Below, in pieces: positions 32,826 through 44,867 of a stretch of DNA of 64,000 nucleotides; positions within the stretch are counted from its first letter, which is position 1, and the number at the start of each line of letters is the position of its first letter. The position numbers were made by a program, and so were the translations under genes. Source of the stretch: Calliopum simillimum (lineage: Eukaryota; Arthropoda; Insecta; Diptera; Lauxaniidae); contig OX638371.1 in assembly GCA_951812925.1 (NCBI GenBank), positions 2,418,001 to 2,482,000 on the forward strand. The letters are read 5' to 3'. The notes beneath the pieces are model-generated. The model searched no databases and was not told the DNA's origin. It saw only the letters and a program-made list of their open reading frames with translations.

Positions 32826-35165
32826 TTGTATACGGAAATATTGAACTAATCTTCAAGTTTTTAAAAACTTACATTTATTGACTTGTGTCTAACAGCGCTT
32901 CTGCTAAAGCTCACAACATACATATACATTTGTTGCTTAGCTGCTAAGCGTTAGAGCTTTTTCTATTGAAAAAGCTTCTGTAAGAGCATTCTATGTTTTT
33001 TTTTTTCGTACGCTCTTCAAAATCACTCAAGATCACTCGCTCTCAAATTATAATATATGAACTCTCACATTTGCTTACCCTCCTCATTTAATCTCATGAC
33101 TTACGCTCACCTGTTTTGCTGAGGCTGTCGACGCCCTTCTCTTTCCCTCCTGTGCAACACCCTTCCATGCTGGCAGAATTTCGTCATCATCCGCAATAAA
33201 GTCGACATCGTCACGGTGCGCTACATCTATCTAATAGGGAATGACATACTAAACAACACATTTGCTGCCTGCAATGACCTCATTCGTAGCTGCCAGAGAC
33301 TTTGCGTGTCGTAGACGGCGGTTTTCATTTCTTAATCACCGACATTAGCCGCATCTGCTGCGCTTTTTTAATTTATCAACCCCAGGGAGTTGGGATCCCA
33401 TCCCATACCATACGATAGCATACCATTCGTCTTCCCCTACATTCTAAGGATTATGAATTTCTGTTGTGTTTTGTTGTTGCTCACGTGTTCGTGGGCAATT
33501 TCATAATGGTTTTGCGCGGCAACTTTTGTTTTTAGTTTTTTTTTTTTTTGCCGCTGATGCAATAAAGAAATGCAAATCGGCAATAAAATTTTATAGCACT
33601 TGGATTATTCATTCGCTAATGTGCGGCGTTGTTCTTTTTTTATGTTTTAACGCGATTTTAGGCGCTTTTAAGGCTTTTTTTTTGTAATATAATTGGCCTA
33701 ATTTTAATTCACCATTTCCACACAACTTTTTTAAAGACTTTGTTGGAGTAAGCATAAGAGACTGTAGCTGACAATGGTCATTAGGACTCCAAGCAATTTT
33801 GATTGACACTTTATATCAAGTTACAAAATTTACCTAGACCACTAACCGAGCTTAGCACTTTTGATATTATATATTTGTTATTATTTCCAAAACAATTTAT
33901 ATGCAATAAAATAACTACACTTGAAATTGCATTATATTTATTATTTTAGCGATTTTATTAATTTTTCCTTTTTATTCTTTTTTCCATCATTTTTAAACAA
34001 TTTTACTTAAACTTGGAATTTATACTTTATACCTTCAAATGCATTATATTCTGACTCGATTTTAATACATATGTACATAAACAAACCAAATCATTAATTG
34101 TTATCTCTTATTTTTTAATAATATTTATATAATACTTTGAGTAAATACTATTTAAATGTACTATAGTATATGTGTGTCTTTATATATATATATTTATATA
34201 AATATTTTATTATAAATTTTGTTTCTCCTATAACTAAAAACAAAATTTTGTACGGGTACCTATAGGTTAGCATTATTTAGACATTTAGAGAATGTAGACA
34301 AGTGTACATTGAGAAAACGCTATTTTTTTAGTTTTACTTTTATTCGTGGCTTCATTTCGTTAATTTCATTTGCACTTTACAATGAAATGTTAAACAAAAA
34401 CCTTTAGATGCAGAAAGAGTCTGTAAACATATATGTTTATAGAACTTGTGGAATTCTTAGATTAAGTGAAAATTTAGAGTATCAAATATATACACAGGTA
34501 GGTGTGTAATAAGTTAGTTTGGAAAAATTTCGCATTTTATGTTATTTTCCATTTCTAATGCTGATGGTGTGGATAACAGATACAAAAAAAAATTTATTGC
34601 TATTTGTGATATTTGCTTATATTTTTCTAGATATCTTGAAAATCTCAAAAACAAAATGTTCAAATGTTCAGTTCATTTCCAGTAAGCCCAAAATGTTTTT
34701 TTTAATTTTTTTTAAAAAAAAACCTTCATTGAAGTTGAAGGATGTGAGGGTATTAACTAAAAAAAAAAATCTCAAAAGTTGTATTTGCTCAAATAATCAA
34801 AATATGGAAAACTTCCAGTTTTAACTTGAAAAACGCTACTGTGTATGAACCCGAAACTTGGTTTATAGTCATCCCATTGCATGTAAACTTCTTACCAAAG
34901 AACAGGACGTGGGAAGCGAACAGTCACCTAGAAAATGTTATCGGAAACGGAAATCTAAAAATTCAAAAATCTTAAAAACAAATCAAAGTAGTCGAAGGCG
35001 ATTGCATTCAACAAAGACGATTCTTTTCAGCTTTTTACAATAGCTTATATACAACCATGATATTCCATTAGAGAATTGCAGAAAGGTGACACAATATAGT
35101 GTTTATTTGTAAAATCTTTTCTCATTTTTAAGGGTCCGCTCCATCATGATTTTGCGTTATTTTTA
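32826..35165. other. Non-coding stretch, G+C-richer at 33060-33520
   Basis: The 33060-33520 part has a coding-like base composition (for example GTCGACGCCC and CATCGTCACGGTGCGC) but is closed by stops in all frames I followed, and has no splice-bounded exon. The rest is AT-rich, with TA-rich simple sequence near 34180-34210. Confidence 0.35.
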
Positions 35166-35400
35166 TACCCTACACCCAGGGTATATTCACTTTGCCCTTC
35201 CGTTTGTAATGCTGAGAAGGAGGCGTGGCAGATATAGAAAAGTATATATATTCTTGATCAGCGTCACCTCCTGAGTCGTCTGTCTGTCTGGCTGGCTGTG
35301 TGTGGAAATACATTTTTTGGGAAAACTAAGCTATATAATTCAATGAAATTTGGTGCACAGCCTGTACCGCCAAAGTTAACTCGGGGGATTGAAAATGAGT
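35166..35400 (+). repeat. Dispersed fly-type repeat (TACCCTACAC...), copy 2, 3'-truncated
   Basis: It begins TA|CCCTACACCCAGGGTATA and is colinear with 18807-19440 of copy 1 without the palindromic insertion. It holds GAAGGAGGCGTGGCAGATA, then TATATATATTCTTGATCAGC, then GTCACCTCCTGAGTCG, and ends within the GGGGATTGAAAATGAG block. The 142-bp array and 3' end are absent. Confidence 0.7.
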
Positions 35401-38400
35401 GTTAAAATTTCAAAGAGATTCACTACTCTATTTCAGAAATTCTTAGTTGTAAGTTCTCGTCATTCTTTTCGCTCTTAATCGCACGAAGTCACTCGAAATC
35501 ACTTTTCTTTAAATCGCTGTGTCATTAACACTTCCATGTGTACTTGTAAATCGAAAGTAATAATTCGCATTGCATCGCGCAACGTGAATACGCTCGATCA
35601 TATACACAGCCTAAGACTCAACGCCACGCTACGATAAACTGATATTAAACTGAAATATTTTTTTGAAACATTGAAACGGAAAGATTTTTTTTCAAAAACG
35701 ACCAAAAAGCGCAAATGTGTCTTTTAGGCTGAAAATACTATAAATTTATACTATAAAATAAATCGCAAATATACAGCCATTAAGCGACAGATAATTGTGT
35801 ATATTTTTATATTTTTTACAATTTTATATAGTTTTGTCAAAATTTTGATTAAAATAAATTTGTTGCACAGTATAATTTTTCCATAAGGTATAAGAACACT
35901 GCAAAAAATTAAGTTTTAATATTTTACAAAAGTAATCAGAAAGCAATTAGAGACATTTATTTTTACACTTAAATGGCTCTTAAAACTATTGTCAATTTTT
36001 GCTCATATATTGGTAAACATATGGTTTTATTTTTATATTGTTTGAAAATGTTTTGCAGAATGGACAGATCTTCATTAGATTGGTCTTGAGAACATTTTTT
36101 TTTTTCGTCGGCTGACTGCTTTTCTGATTTATATGCATAAAAGTATATTTCGAGAATATCAAAAAATCCATTGAAATAAAGATTTTTAACTTCATACATA
36201 TAACTTTATTGTATGCATTTGGCTGGAATTGGGATACCTGTACTTCAATGAATGATAACTCGGAAAGTAAGGATCTAAAAGGAAAATTATGTGCATTTGG
36301 CTAAAATAAATTACATTTTAACCTGGAAGTGCTCTATACTACAATGCTAGCTATATGGAGCAAGTAAGAGTTTTCAAACAAAAATCCAAATGATAGCCAC
36401 AAAAAATGCATATATCAAAACGAAATTGAGCCTAGGAGGGTTTTTGAATTACCAGAATTTTTGAAAACAAAATAGTGAATCCAAAATGGCGGACAGTTTT
36501 AGGCTCGCTGATTACAAATTATTGATAAAATTTTCCAAAACAAAATGGCGGATAATTTCGGACCATTTTCAGCTTAGAGGTATATCTTATATCTCAGAAA
36601 TCATATATTCTTGTTCTTATTGTTGTATTTTATACATATCCAAACCTCTGGTAATATTTAATTTTGAGCTATATGGAAGTGATTGGTCGGGGACCAAAAT
36701 TTATAGCTTTCGCTATGCAAGCAATTTCAAAATATACCTCTGATGAGACTCCGCTACGCTGCTGCGGCGCTGGGAAACTTTTAGCACGTTGAGCGTGCAC
36801 TGTGATGACGATGGTAAATAATCCGCTTCGCCTTATTATGACCATGAGCCAATTTTACGGACCATGAGTCGCTGTTGATGGCTATGAGCCTCTGGTGTAA
36901 ACTGGAAATCGCTGCTGCAGACAAAAATGACTTCAAAAGTGATGAAACCCAAACTGCTCTAAACAGTGAACTCCTTTACACAGCAATGGGTAAAAAAAAG
37001 CTGCTGTTGTTTGCGGTGTGGGTTTTATGCAACGAGTGAAGTTTTTCCCAACTTGAACTTTGACTTGCTAAAAACGTCAAGTTATGAATTGTGGTTAACA
37101 ATTGTCAGCAATTCATGTTGTATACGAGTGAGCGAGACGGCAACACTCGCTAATACTAAAAAGCGGTATACATACTTATTTCAAGTTTTGATAGTTGACT
37201 GTAACGAGTAGCTGCAGATCGTGCGGCTGAACAGTGTTGCCGTCCGTAAAAGAATTACACTGAAGTTTGGAAGTTAAAGTTTACGCGTTTCCCGGCGTAA
37301 ACAGGAAGGCTGGTGTGTTCTTGATCCGATCGCGCTTTATTTCAACTTGTAGTTAACTACTACCCATTTTATCTCAGATATCAAATATTATTGTTCTTTT
37401 TCAAATATTCACGAAGCTATATCGATTTCAAGTTTTGAACTGCATAGAAGTTGGATGTTTTCTCGACTCGATCGTGCGCATTTTTAACAAATGCCTAGAT
37501 GCTATAAGAACTACCTCAGATATTGCATTTTATTGCTTTACCTTAAATACTTGGTTTTACTATTATTGGTTTTACGAAACTGAAGCGTTGTAAGAACACA
37601 GAAAAACCGCTGAAAAAAATCTCATTGTATCCCAAAAATATAAACAATGCGCGGATACGCGCATTTGAAAAAGCGAGTCGTGAAACCTATAAAACCATTT
37701 TAAAGTCAAAAGGTAAAAAAATGGCTTTTGGAACAAAACAGCATTCAGCCGACGATTTCTTTATATGGGGGTTATACGATTAGTACTGGCCCAAAATGAA
37801 GATCTGTCTGTATTGAACACTTACAGACACGTATGCAAGTAAATGCATTTGTGTTTGTACACACATATGTACCTACAAATTTATTGTATAGCATATTGTA
37901 TTGTTGTTTACGGCTTAGCTATTTGTTTCGCTTATTATTTGGTTTGGATTTTTCTTGTTTTCTCTTTTTCAGTGTATACATTTATGCTTAATTATTGTTT
38001 TTGTTTACTCACTGAATACTTATTAAATAATTTTAGTTTTTATTAAATTTTTTTTTTTAATTTCTTTTACAGCGCAAATTAAAGTTTGATTTATAGGAAA
38101 CTTACATATAAATTTTTGGTTTCTTTGCAATTTTTTAGTAAATTCCTTCCTTGTTATAAAGAATGATTTTTTTTTAAATTTTTTCTCTTATGCCTGTCTT
38201 AGCTTACAGTTAGATTTAAATGCTTATTATGTTTAAATTAATTATTTAGCTTTACAATTATAGTTTTACTATACAGCTGAAATTAACACTAGAGGGCTAC
38301 TGTTTTTTTATGTGTGTCTCTTTATTTTGCATACTTTAAGGAGTCGATGAAGTTTGAGCATTCATATGTGAAATCTGAGCTTTTGTTATGGGGTGTATAT

Positions 38401-39643
38401 AATGACATACCGTTTTGTACAGGTTGTTTTGCTTTAGTGCATGATGAAGCTGTTGAGAGTAAATGAAAAAAAAAAAAAACATTTTATTAAAAGATATATT
38501 TATTTTGACGGATAAGTTAATGTTTGAAAGTTTAAAACCATACGACTTTATGTAAATTTATCACTAAAAAAAAAAACTCTACTTGATATTTAAAACGAAA
38601 ATTCATTTTTAATATTGAAATGCTTGGGCGCCTTTCTTTAGCATTCTTTGAAAAACATGGCAACAATTTTTCATTACTTTTCCAGTAAGCTGAAACCTGC
38701 AGTTTTTCTTTCTTGCCGTTCTTATTGCTGAAATTGGAAGGGAAGAATTGCTGATGCATTTGCCGCCAAATACTAAACGCTTTGTTGCAGCAACAGCAGC
38801 AAAACAGCAATAATTTATTGCTTGCCTTTAAAATGTAAAACCAAAAAGGAAATGAAAAAAAAAAAAAAACATCCACAAAAAAACCAAAACTTAAAGTAGA
38901 ACGAGATAAAAGAAAGAGAGAAAACAAAGTATTGATAAAATGTAAGGACATCCGGTAAAAGGCGTTCACACAAAAGCGCAAAGTAGCTCACACTAAAAGT
39001 AGAATATTCTTGGTATAAAGTTACAATTTGGTTATTTTGAAGCTTTTTCCAAAAAACAACACAAAATAACAAAGTGCTATGCAAATTTTTGGAATTGAAA
39101 TCGAAAACATCTAAAGTCAAAGGTCAAAGTGAGAGCAGAATGGAAAAAACTGACTTTAGCTTAAGCACTAAAGAGAGCAAAAGTGCTGGTAAATTGTAAG
39201 CGCACATTGTTTTGTTATAGAATACTTTCTGTACAGGAAAACTTGAAAGGTATTAATATTGAAAAGTGTATCTTTTAAGCTCCACCCACTTTCGAGTTGA
39301 TAAAGTCAAGGTATTTTTCCATGTAAAATGTTGCAAAAAAAAAAGATTGTGCTTCGCAAAATATTGACTTGGCTAAAAATCGTTGGATATGAGATTTTGT
39401 TGCTACAGTTCCATTGTTGTTTTTGTTTAATTTTTGCTTAAAGTACTTTTTGATGTTTTAGGAGAAATTAAGTATTTTTCTTTCACCATCATTTATAGAC
39501 TTTAAACCATTGGCCAAAAATTTCTCGAGTGAGCCACCTTATAATTTAAACGTAAAAAAGGCTTGAAAAAAAAAAAAAAAAAAAAATTACTTTTTAAAGA
39601 AACTAGTAAAGATTTTTGAAAAAAAAAATATTTTATATGAGCA
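35401..39643. other. Non-coding stretch with degenerate repeats
   Basis: Three loosely similar segments with a 'tatctcagatat'-type word and following 'tattgttctt' recur near 36590, 37370 and 37510. The 36740-37330 part is G+C-richer (GCTACGCTGCTGCGGCGCTG) but no exon limits could be set. No supported gene was found. Confidence 0.35.
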
Positions 39644-40209
39644 TAGACCAGGCAATAATAGTACTTTTTTATTGAGAATCCATATATCAAACAAATAAGT
39701 AGAAAACTAAGCCACTTCTCCGCCTCTGAGAAAATTGTAAAAAATACGTGGTCTCTCTCCACATATCTGAAAACTATATCCCAGAAAAAAGTTTGAGTAA
39801 TCGATATTGGTTCAAAAGTTATCAACAATATAGTGATGCTGTTAAAGTCTTTTTTCTGTAGTAAAGAAAATAAAAACATTTCAAAAGTGCATATGGCATA
39901 AAATGCTTGGAATTGTCCAGAATAGGTTTGAATTTTCTTTGCATTCTTTTCTTCTTTTCCTCAACAACTAAAAAAAGTTTTTTAACCGCATCGCTATTTT
40001 GTTAACGACTTTTAAACCAATCCCAATTACTCCATTTTTTCTGGGATATAGTTTCTAGATATACGGAGAGTGTCCGCATATTTTTTTATAATTTTCTTTG
40101 AGGCGAAGAAGTTGCTTAATTTTGTATTTATTTATTTGAAATAGGAGTTTTCCATAATAAATGACAAAATTCTGGTAACAAAAAATATCTAATTTTATTC
40201 CCTGGTCTA
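39644..40209. mobile_element. 566-bp inverted-repeat element, TAGACCAGG ends
   Basis: The ends are TAGACCAGGCAATAA on the left and the complement of TAGACCAGGGAATAA on the right. Inside, GTGGTCTCTCTCCACATATC... and CTATATCCCAGAAAAAA on the left are mirrored by TTTTTTCTGGGATATAG and CTAGATATACGGAGAG on the right, though the pairing is patchier than in its relatives. TA stands at both borders. It is non-coding. Confidence 0.7.
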
Positions 40210-41926
40210 TGTTAAGTAAATTGAGAAACTTTTGGCCCATTTTAATAAGTGAGGGATTGAGGTTTCAGTTGAAAGCTAATCATTTCATATAGTGCGAAAA
40301 ATGGGTACTTAATTTGTTTTTAATTTCCCTACACACACGAAAATACCAACATTCCTCATTTTCAAATTCAAAGTCAAAATTAGATCACGAAATATCTAAA
40401 GACTCAAGAAAAATGTATGCGTGTTCAAGTTTTGTTGCCGTGTGCTATTTTTTTGCGAAGGTCACAAATTCGGCCAACGTCTACTAATGTTGCCTAATTT
40501 ATTGAAAATCAAAATGCACAAACGTTGTAGTTTTCATGCTGGCAAACAAAACCCATTAAATTAACCTTGACCATCAAAGTGGCAATTTATGTCGAATTGA
40601 TTTTCAAAATACGAACTATTCAAATTAGCACACCTTAAAGTGTCAGTCAGATATCCCTTGTTCTGACAGTCAATTAAGATTTATTTGCCAATTTGTAAAT
40701 TAAGCATCAAATTGTGTTACGGCAAAGGAGTTGTGCATGTCATTATAACTAGTTCAATGTCAAAAATTCAGTCAGTTTTATCTATGATGTATTCGTTCGG
40801 AAATATTTGGGTTGAAACGGTAACAAAAGTTTGTCACAAACAGCTGTCTAATTAATTGATATTTTAATAAAAACGAAAATTATGTCATTCTTATTATCTG
40901 ATCCAAAGTTTTTGCTATAAGGCAGTGGGTAAGAATGTGGCTTAGTGGAATTTTTTTTGAATGCAAGCATGATGATGACGAGTTCCCCGAAATGTCCTTC
41001 GCATTTTCTTGGCAATAAATTTTACGTTTTAAGTTTTTTCAAGTGGCCTCATGCGGTTTGTTAAGTTTAAGTGCATTCGTTCACTTAAGTAGCACTTAGA
41101 AATGCGTCGAAAATCTTCAGACATTACAATTTTCATTTATTTTGCTTTTTCCAAAGATGTTATTGTTACACAGCTTTGATCTTTTAATTATTTAAATTAA
41201 TTGCAACAACACTTCAGTGCAGCTGCATACTAAAAGCTTTCAATTTAATTTTCCGCATTACTTGGCATAACTTAAAGAAATCTGTAGCTATCATGGGTAA
41301 AAAAGTCTTCCTTGAAATTTTAATTTACATTTACTTATTGACAGTTCATGATAAAATTTCGATTTTATTGGTTTCCTTCCATTCACCATCGATAACATCA
41401 ACACAATAAAGAAACAAACATAAAAGCGTAGCAATAAAAATCAAAATAAAAACAAACAAAGTAACAATCACAATAAAATAAACATAATAATCAAAATAAA
41501 AATACATTACATATGTAGGTACATGCGGCGCAACCACCCCCCCCCCCCCCACTCCTTCTGCCAGCACTTGGACTCATAATTTTTTACTTCCGCAATGTTT
41601 GTGGTATAAAAGCATTGTAGCCAAAAAAAAATACACTCAACTGAAAGTTTGAGTGCAATTGAGTAAAACTTTGAAATTATTGTAATGAGGGAATTGATGG
41701 AACTTGGGACTATTGATGGGACGGTTAACCGAAAAACGATTAATATACATAACTTTCGATCAATTGACGGATAATAAACGAAACAATTAAACCGTTAATT
41801 TTATGAAAATAATCGAATATTTATCGTTATTTATCGTTTCGCGTAATATTTTCCACTCTTCCTAACATATTGAGTAAAGAATGTTAATAAGAAAATTTAT
41901 TTTTCCATATTGTACTCGTATTTATG
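40210..41926. other. Non-coding stretch with a poly-C tract
   Basis: No supported exon was found. A run of 14 C lies at 41537-41550, exceptional in this base composition. Confidence 0.4.
41537..41550 (+). repeat. Homopolymer (C)14
   Basis: Fourteen consecutive C on the plus strand, G on the minus strand. Confidence 0.95.
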
Positions 41927-42600
41927 TTAATATTCTTCGGAAATCCTAGCATAAGACCGAAATGAAACGTCACCATTTATCATGATTTTTTGCAATTTTT
42001 TGCCACGACTTTCCTTATGCTTGCATTTACTACTAAAAAGACATTTTACAGGCAAATCCTGATTTAGCACGTCCGCTACGAAGCCACCAAACCTTTGCCT
42101 TAAGCACTTGTGAACGAATACCTGCAGCTTGTTCATTAGTTGTTCGTTAACAAGCCACATTTCACACCCATATAACAAAACCGATTTCACATTCGAATTA
42201 AAAATGCACGCTTTCGTTTTAACAGAAGATGACCATGTCTTGTTCAGTTGAGCAAACGCGCGTTTCGTTTTTAATATTCCTGAGATGATTCTTTTGCTCC
42301 ACCAGCCATGGAGATACTGCTGCCTAAATACGTAAAAGCTTTCAAAGTAAGGTCATTTTTGGTTGAGTTCAGTTTCATGCTTTTAGTCTTAGATGCATTG
42401 TTTTTTTCTTGAATAGGTCTGCAATCTTGCTTTCCGTATCTGAAAGTTTGGATGATAGAAGGCGGATGTCGTCAGCGTAGCCAAAATCTTTTAGCTGTTC
42501 TGTTATGTTACATCGGATACAACTTTTGGTTTTATTTAGAGCTTTATCTAGGAAATTGTCAAGAATGATAGGGAAGAGAGATGGTGATAGCAAACAGACC
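41927..42600 (-). pseudogene. Non-LTR retrotransposon reverse transcriptase fragment (YADD)
   Basis: On the minus strand, LSPSLFPIILDNF and FGYADDIRLLSSKLSDTESK (the catalytic YADD at about 42469-42480) mark the palm of a reverse transcriptase. After a frame change, an FTYLGSSISMAGGAKE-like segment follows near 42330, then KTKACIFNSNVKSVLLYGCE and WLVNEQLMNKLQVFVHKCLR further on (about 42200-42080). The wording 'LLYGCE.W...LQ.F...CLR' is typical of endonuclease/RT proteins of the RTE/CR1 kind. Stops and frameshifts separate the pieces. Both 5' and 3' parts are missing. Confidence 0.75.
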
Positions 42601-42884
42601 TGAATAATAGGTGAATGTCGGTTACAGCAACCCGTTGTGTATCAGACTGTACTTTAAGCCTTTTTGCCGCGCATGCCGTCAAACCCATCTGTTTTCTCGG
42701 GAGACAATATCGATTGCAGTGTTTAGTCTACATAGATAAGTTGAAGCGCAGCACGAAATTCGCAGAAATGTTCGACAATTATTATAATGGTGTTAATTTG
42801 ATCCACGCATGATCGTTTCCGCCGTAATTTTTGGGATAGTCGAATGTGTTTAGAATCAGTATGGTAAACATTTTTTTTTTCCAT

Positions 42885-43035
42885 TAAAATGTCATAAAAA
42901 GTCATGAAACGTGTAGAAAACGCGAAAAAAAGAAAAAACAAATTTTTTATCAAAATTTTTGGTTCCGACATCCTTGGATGAAAAAAAAAAACCGAAAAAA
43001 ATCTTGTACGCACAAACACGCGCCGTACCCGGAAA
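42885..43035 (+). repeat. Satellite-bearing dispersed repeat, copy 2 (about 1.5 units)
   Basis: It carries AAAGTCATGAAACGTGTAGA, then TTTTTGGTTCCGACATCC and an end with CACAAACACGCGCCGTACCC. This is the same order and orientation as 60120-60562 and inverse to 10886-11135. Confidence 0.7.
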
Positions 43036-43183
43036 CTTATGTATATGTAGGGTGGGTGGTAATCGGTAGAACACCGGAATATGTAAGATTCCTGGGAGTA
43101 TTCTGAACAACTTTTCTTAGTTTCTTTTTTTTTGAAATTCGCAAAACTGACGGAAATATAGCCATCAGAAGATCGTGACATCC

Positions 43184-43325
43184 CAGTGTGCCAGATGGTT
43201 CATATCTCCGCTTTTTTACCCGTTACGGATCCGTTTCGCTTTTTTTTTTAATCTTTCCCGCCAACGGATCAGTAACGGATCCGTAACGGATAAAAAAGCG
43301 GAGACTTAAACCGTCTGGCACACTG
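43184..43325. mobile_element. 142-bp hairpin MITE, CAGTGTGCCAGA ends
   Basis: The arms are inverted over about 55 bp: CAGTGTGCCAGATGGTT and its near-perfect complement, CTCCGCTTTTTTA and CGTTACGGATCCGT with their complements. Repeated GGATC(C/A)GT words lie in the loop. No target duplication is evident. The whole element could fold into one stem. Confidence 0.8.
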
Positions 43326-43589
43326 CGATAGCTTTACGAAAACCGATATAAAGTTGGAACTCTTTGATGGATTTTAATAACATTAGTATCATATGAAAGG
43401 TACTTTAATTGGCTACAAAATTAGTTACAACAATCTAAAAATTTAAAAAATTTTTTTTTTTATTATATTTTCAACTTTTAAAACTGAATTGCTATTTTTA
43501 TCAATAAATAAATTCTTCAATTTTTTTAAAAAAACCTTAATGAATTTGACAAATTTTAAGACTATTTATAGAACGGGCAAATGATGGAA

Positions 43590-44110
43590 TCTATCTTCGT
43601 TGCCGGAATGTTTACCGACCCTCACTAACTTTTCCTCTCCAATATTTTTCTTAAACGTTAACCCCCTTTTTCCACGCCTTAGGCGGCTTCCATACAAAAT
43701 TTTGATAAAAATATTAAAAAAAATTCCTCATTGCCTGGAGAAGGAAAAAATGTTCAATGACCCTCATTATCTTTTCTTCACCAATATTTTTTTTAAACAT
43801 TTTATCCCCATTTTCCACTAATTAAGGGGGCTCACATACAAAATTTTGATAAAAATATCAAAAAAATTCCTCATTGCCGGGAGAGGGAAAAACTGTGCAC
43901 CAACCCTTATTAATTTTTTCTCTCCGATATTGCCTACAAATATAGTACCCCATTTTTCCATTCCTTAAGGGGGCTATTATACAAAATTTTTATGACAACA
44001 TCAAAAAATTTCTAATTTTTTTCCTCCTCAACATTTTTCTTGAACAAAATATTCTCTTTTTTCGACCCCTGATACGGCCTGCTATACAAAATTTAGATAG
44101 AAATAATCTT
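43590..44110 (+). repeat. ~144-bp tandem array, four units
   Basis: CATACAAAATTT (or TATACAAAATTT) recurs at 43691, 43835, 43978 and 44083 (spacings 144, 143, 105). Each unit has a CTCATTATTTTTTCTC-like block, a CCCC.TTTTCCA block and CTTAAGGGGGCT before it. The unit is clearly related to the modules of the palindrome at 44868-46423. Confidence 0.75.
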
Positions 44111-44867
44111 CTTTGAATGGAAGGCCTCTTAAGGGGTGGATAAAAAGGGCTAATCTGTTCTAAAAAAAATGTTGGAAAAAAAAAAATTAATGGGCGTCTA
44201 TGAACCCGTCAAGAAGGATTTGTTTTGATATATTTATTCAATTTTTGTAAGGGCAACGAAGAATATTTTAGTGCTCGTGCACTCACTTTTTTGTTGATTA
44301 AAAAATTTTAAAAAAATAGATCCCATAGAAATTTTTATTTTTTATTTTTAAAAAATCAAAGAGTATTAGCATCGTTAAAAGTAGCAATTTATTTTAAAAA
44401 ATTGAAAATTGAATAAAAAAATAAAAATTTCTTGAAAAAAACAAAACTTTTTTAAAAAAACTTTATGATTTGGTTGATTATTGACTTCACCTAAGTGACA
44501 TTAAAAGATTCGATGTACTGACAGGATCCTTCAGTTTGGACAAACATCATACTGAAAGGACCAGATTTTGTGAATAGATTTTAATAAGAGATTTTGTGTT
44601 ATCACTATGGACCCTTGTGGTCTATGTGTGGCAGTATTTCCGCCACCCTAACCTAACTTAACATTGACTATTGACGGAGTTATGGGCATTTCAAAAATTA
44701 CTAAGTAGTGTTTTATTGTTTATGTAGCTTTTTTAGTTTTTTGAAAACTTATATCTCTCTCAACTACTTAGTACTATAAGACAAAAAATAGGAAATGCAA
44801 AAGCAAAATGCTATCCGGAACGGTATGTAATGCCACATATATAGACTAGTTATTTATGTATGTGTAT
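44111..44867. other. AT-rich spacer between related arrays
   Basis: Nothing supportable was seen, except residual CCTCTTAAGGGG words at 44120-44140 that may belong to the array in inverse orientation. Confidence 0.35.

Noticed and set aside
33060..33520. G+C-richer segment suspected of being an exon
   Set aside because: All frames examined are closed by stops, and no acceptor/donor pair bounds a coding stretch.
36966..37211. 81-codon plus-strand ORF with several Cys
   Set aside because: No motif or splice support. It lies in a G+C-richer patch that has stops in neighbouring frames and no recognisable domain.
38532..39120. 149- and 101-codon minus-strand ORFs rich in Phe and Ser
   Set aside because: Typical translation of A-rich plus-strand DNA. 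No conserved motif, and the two frames overlap each other.
42723..43181. 152-codon minus-strand ORF
   Set aside because: It runs through satellite copy 2 (42885-43035), so the open frame is repeat-derived.
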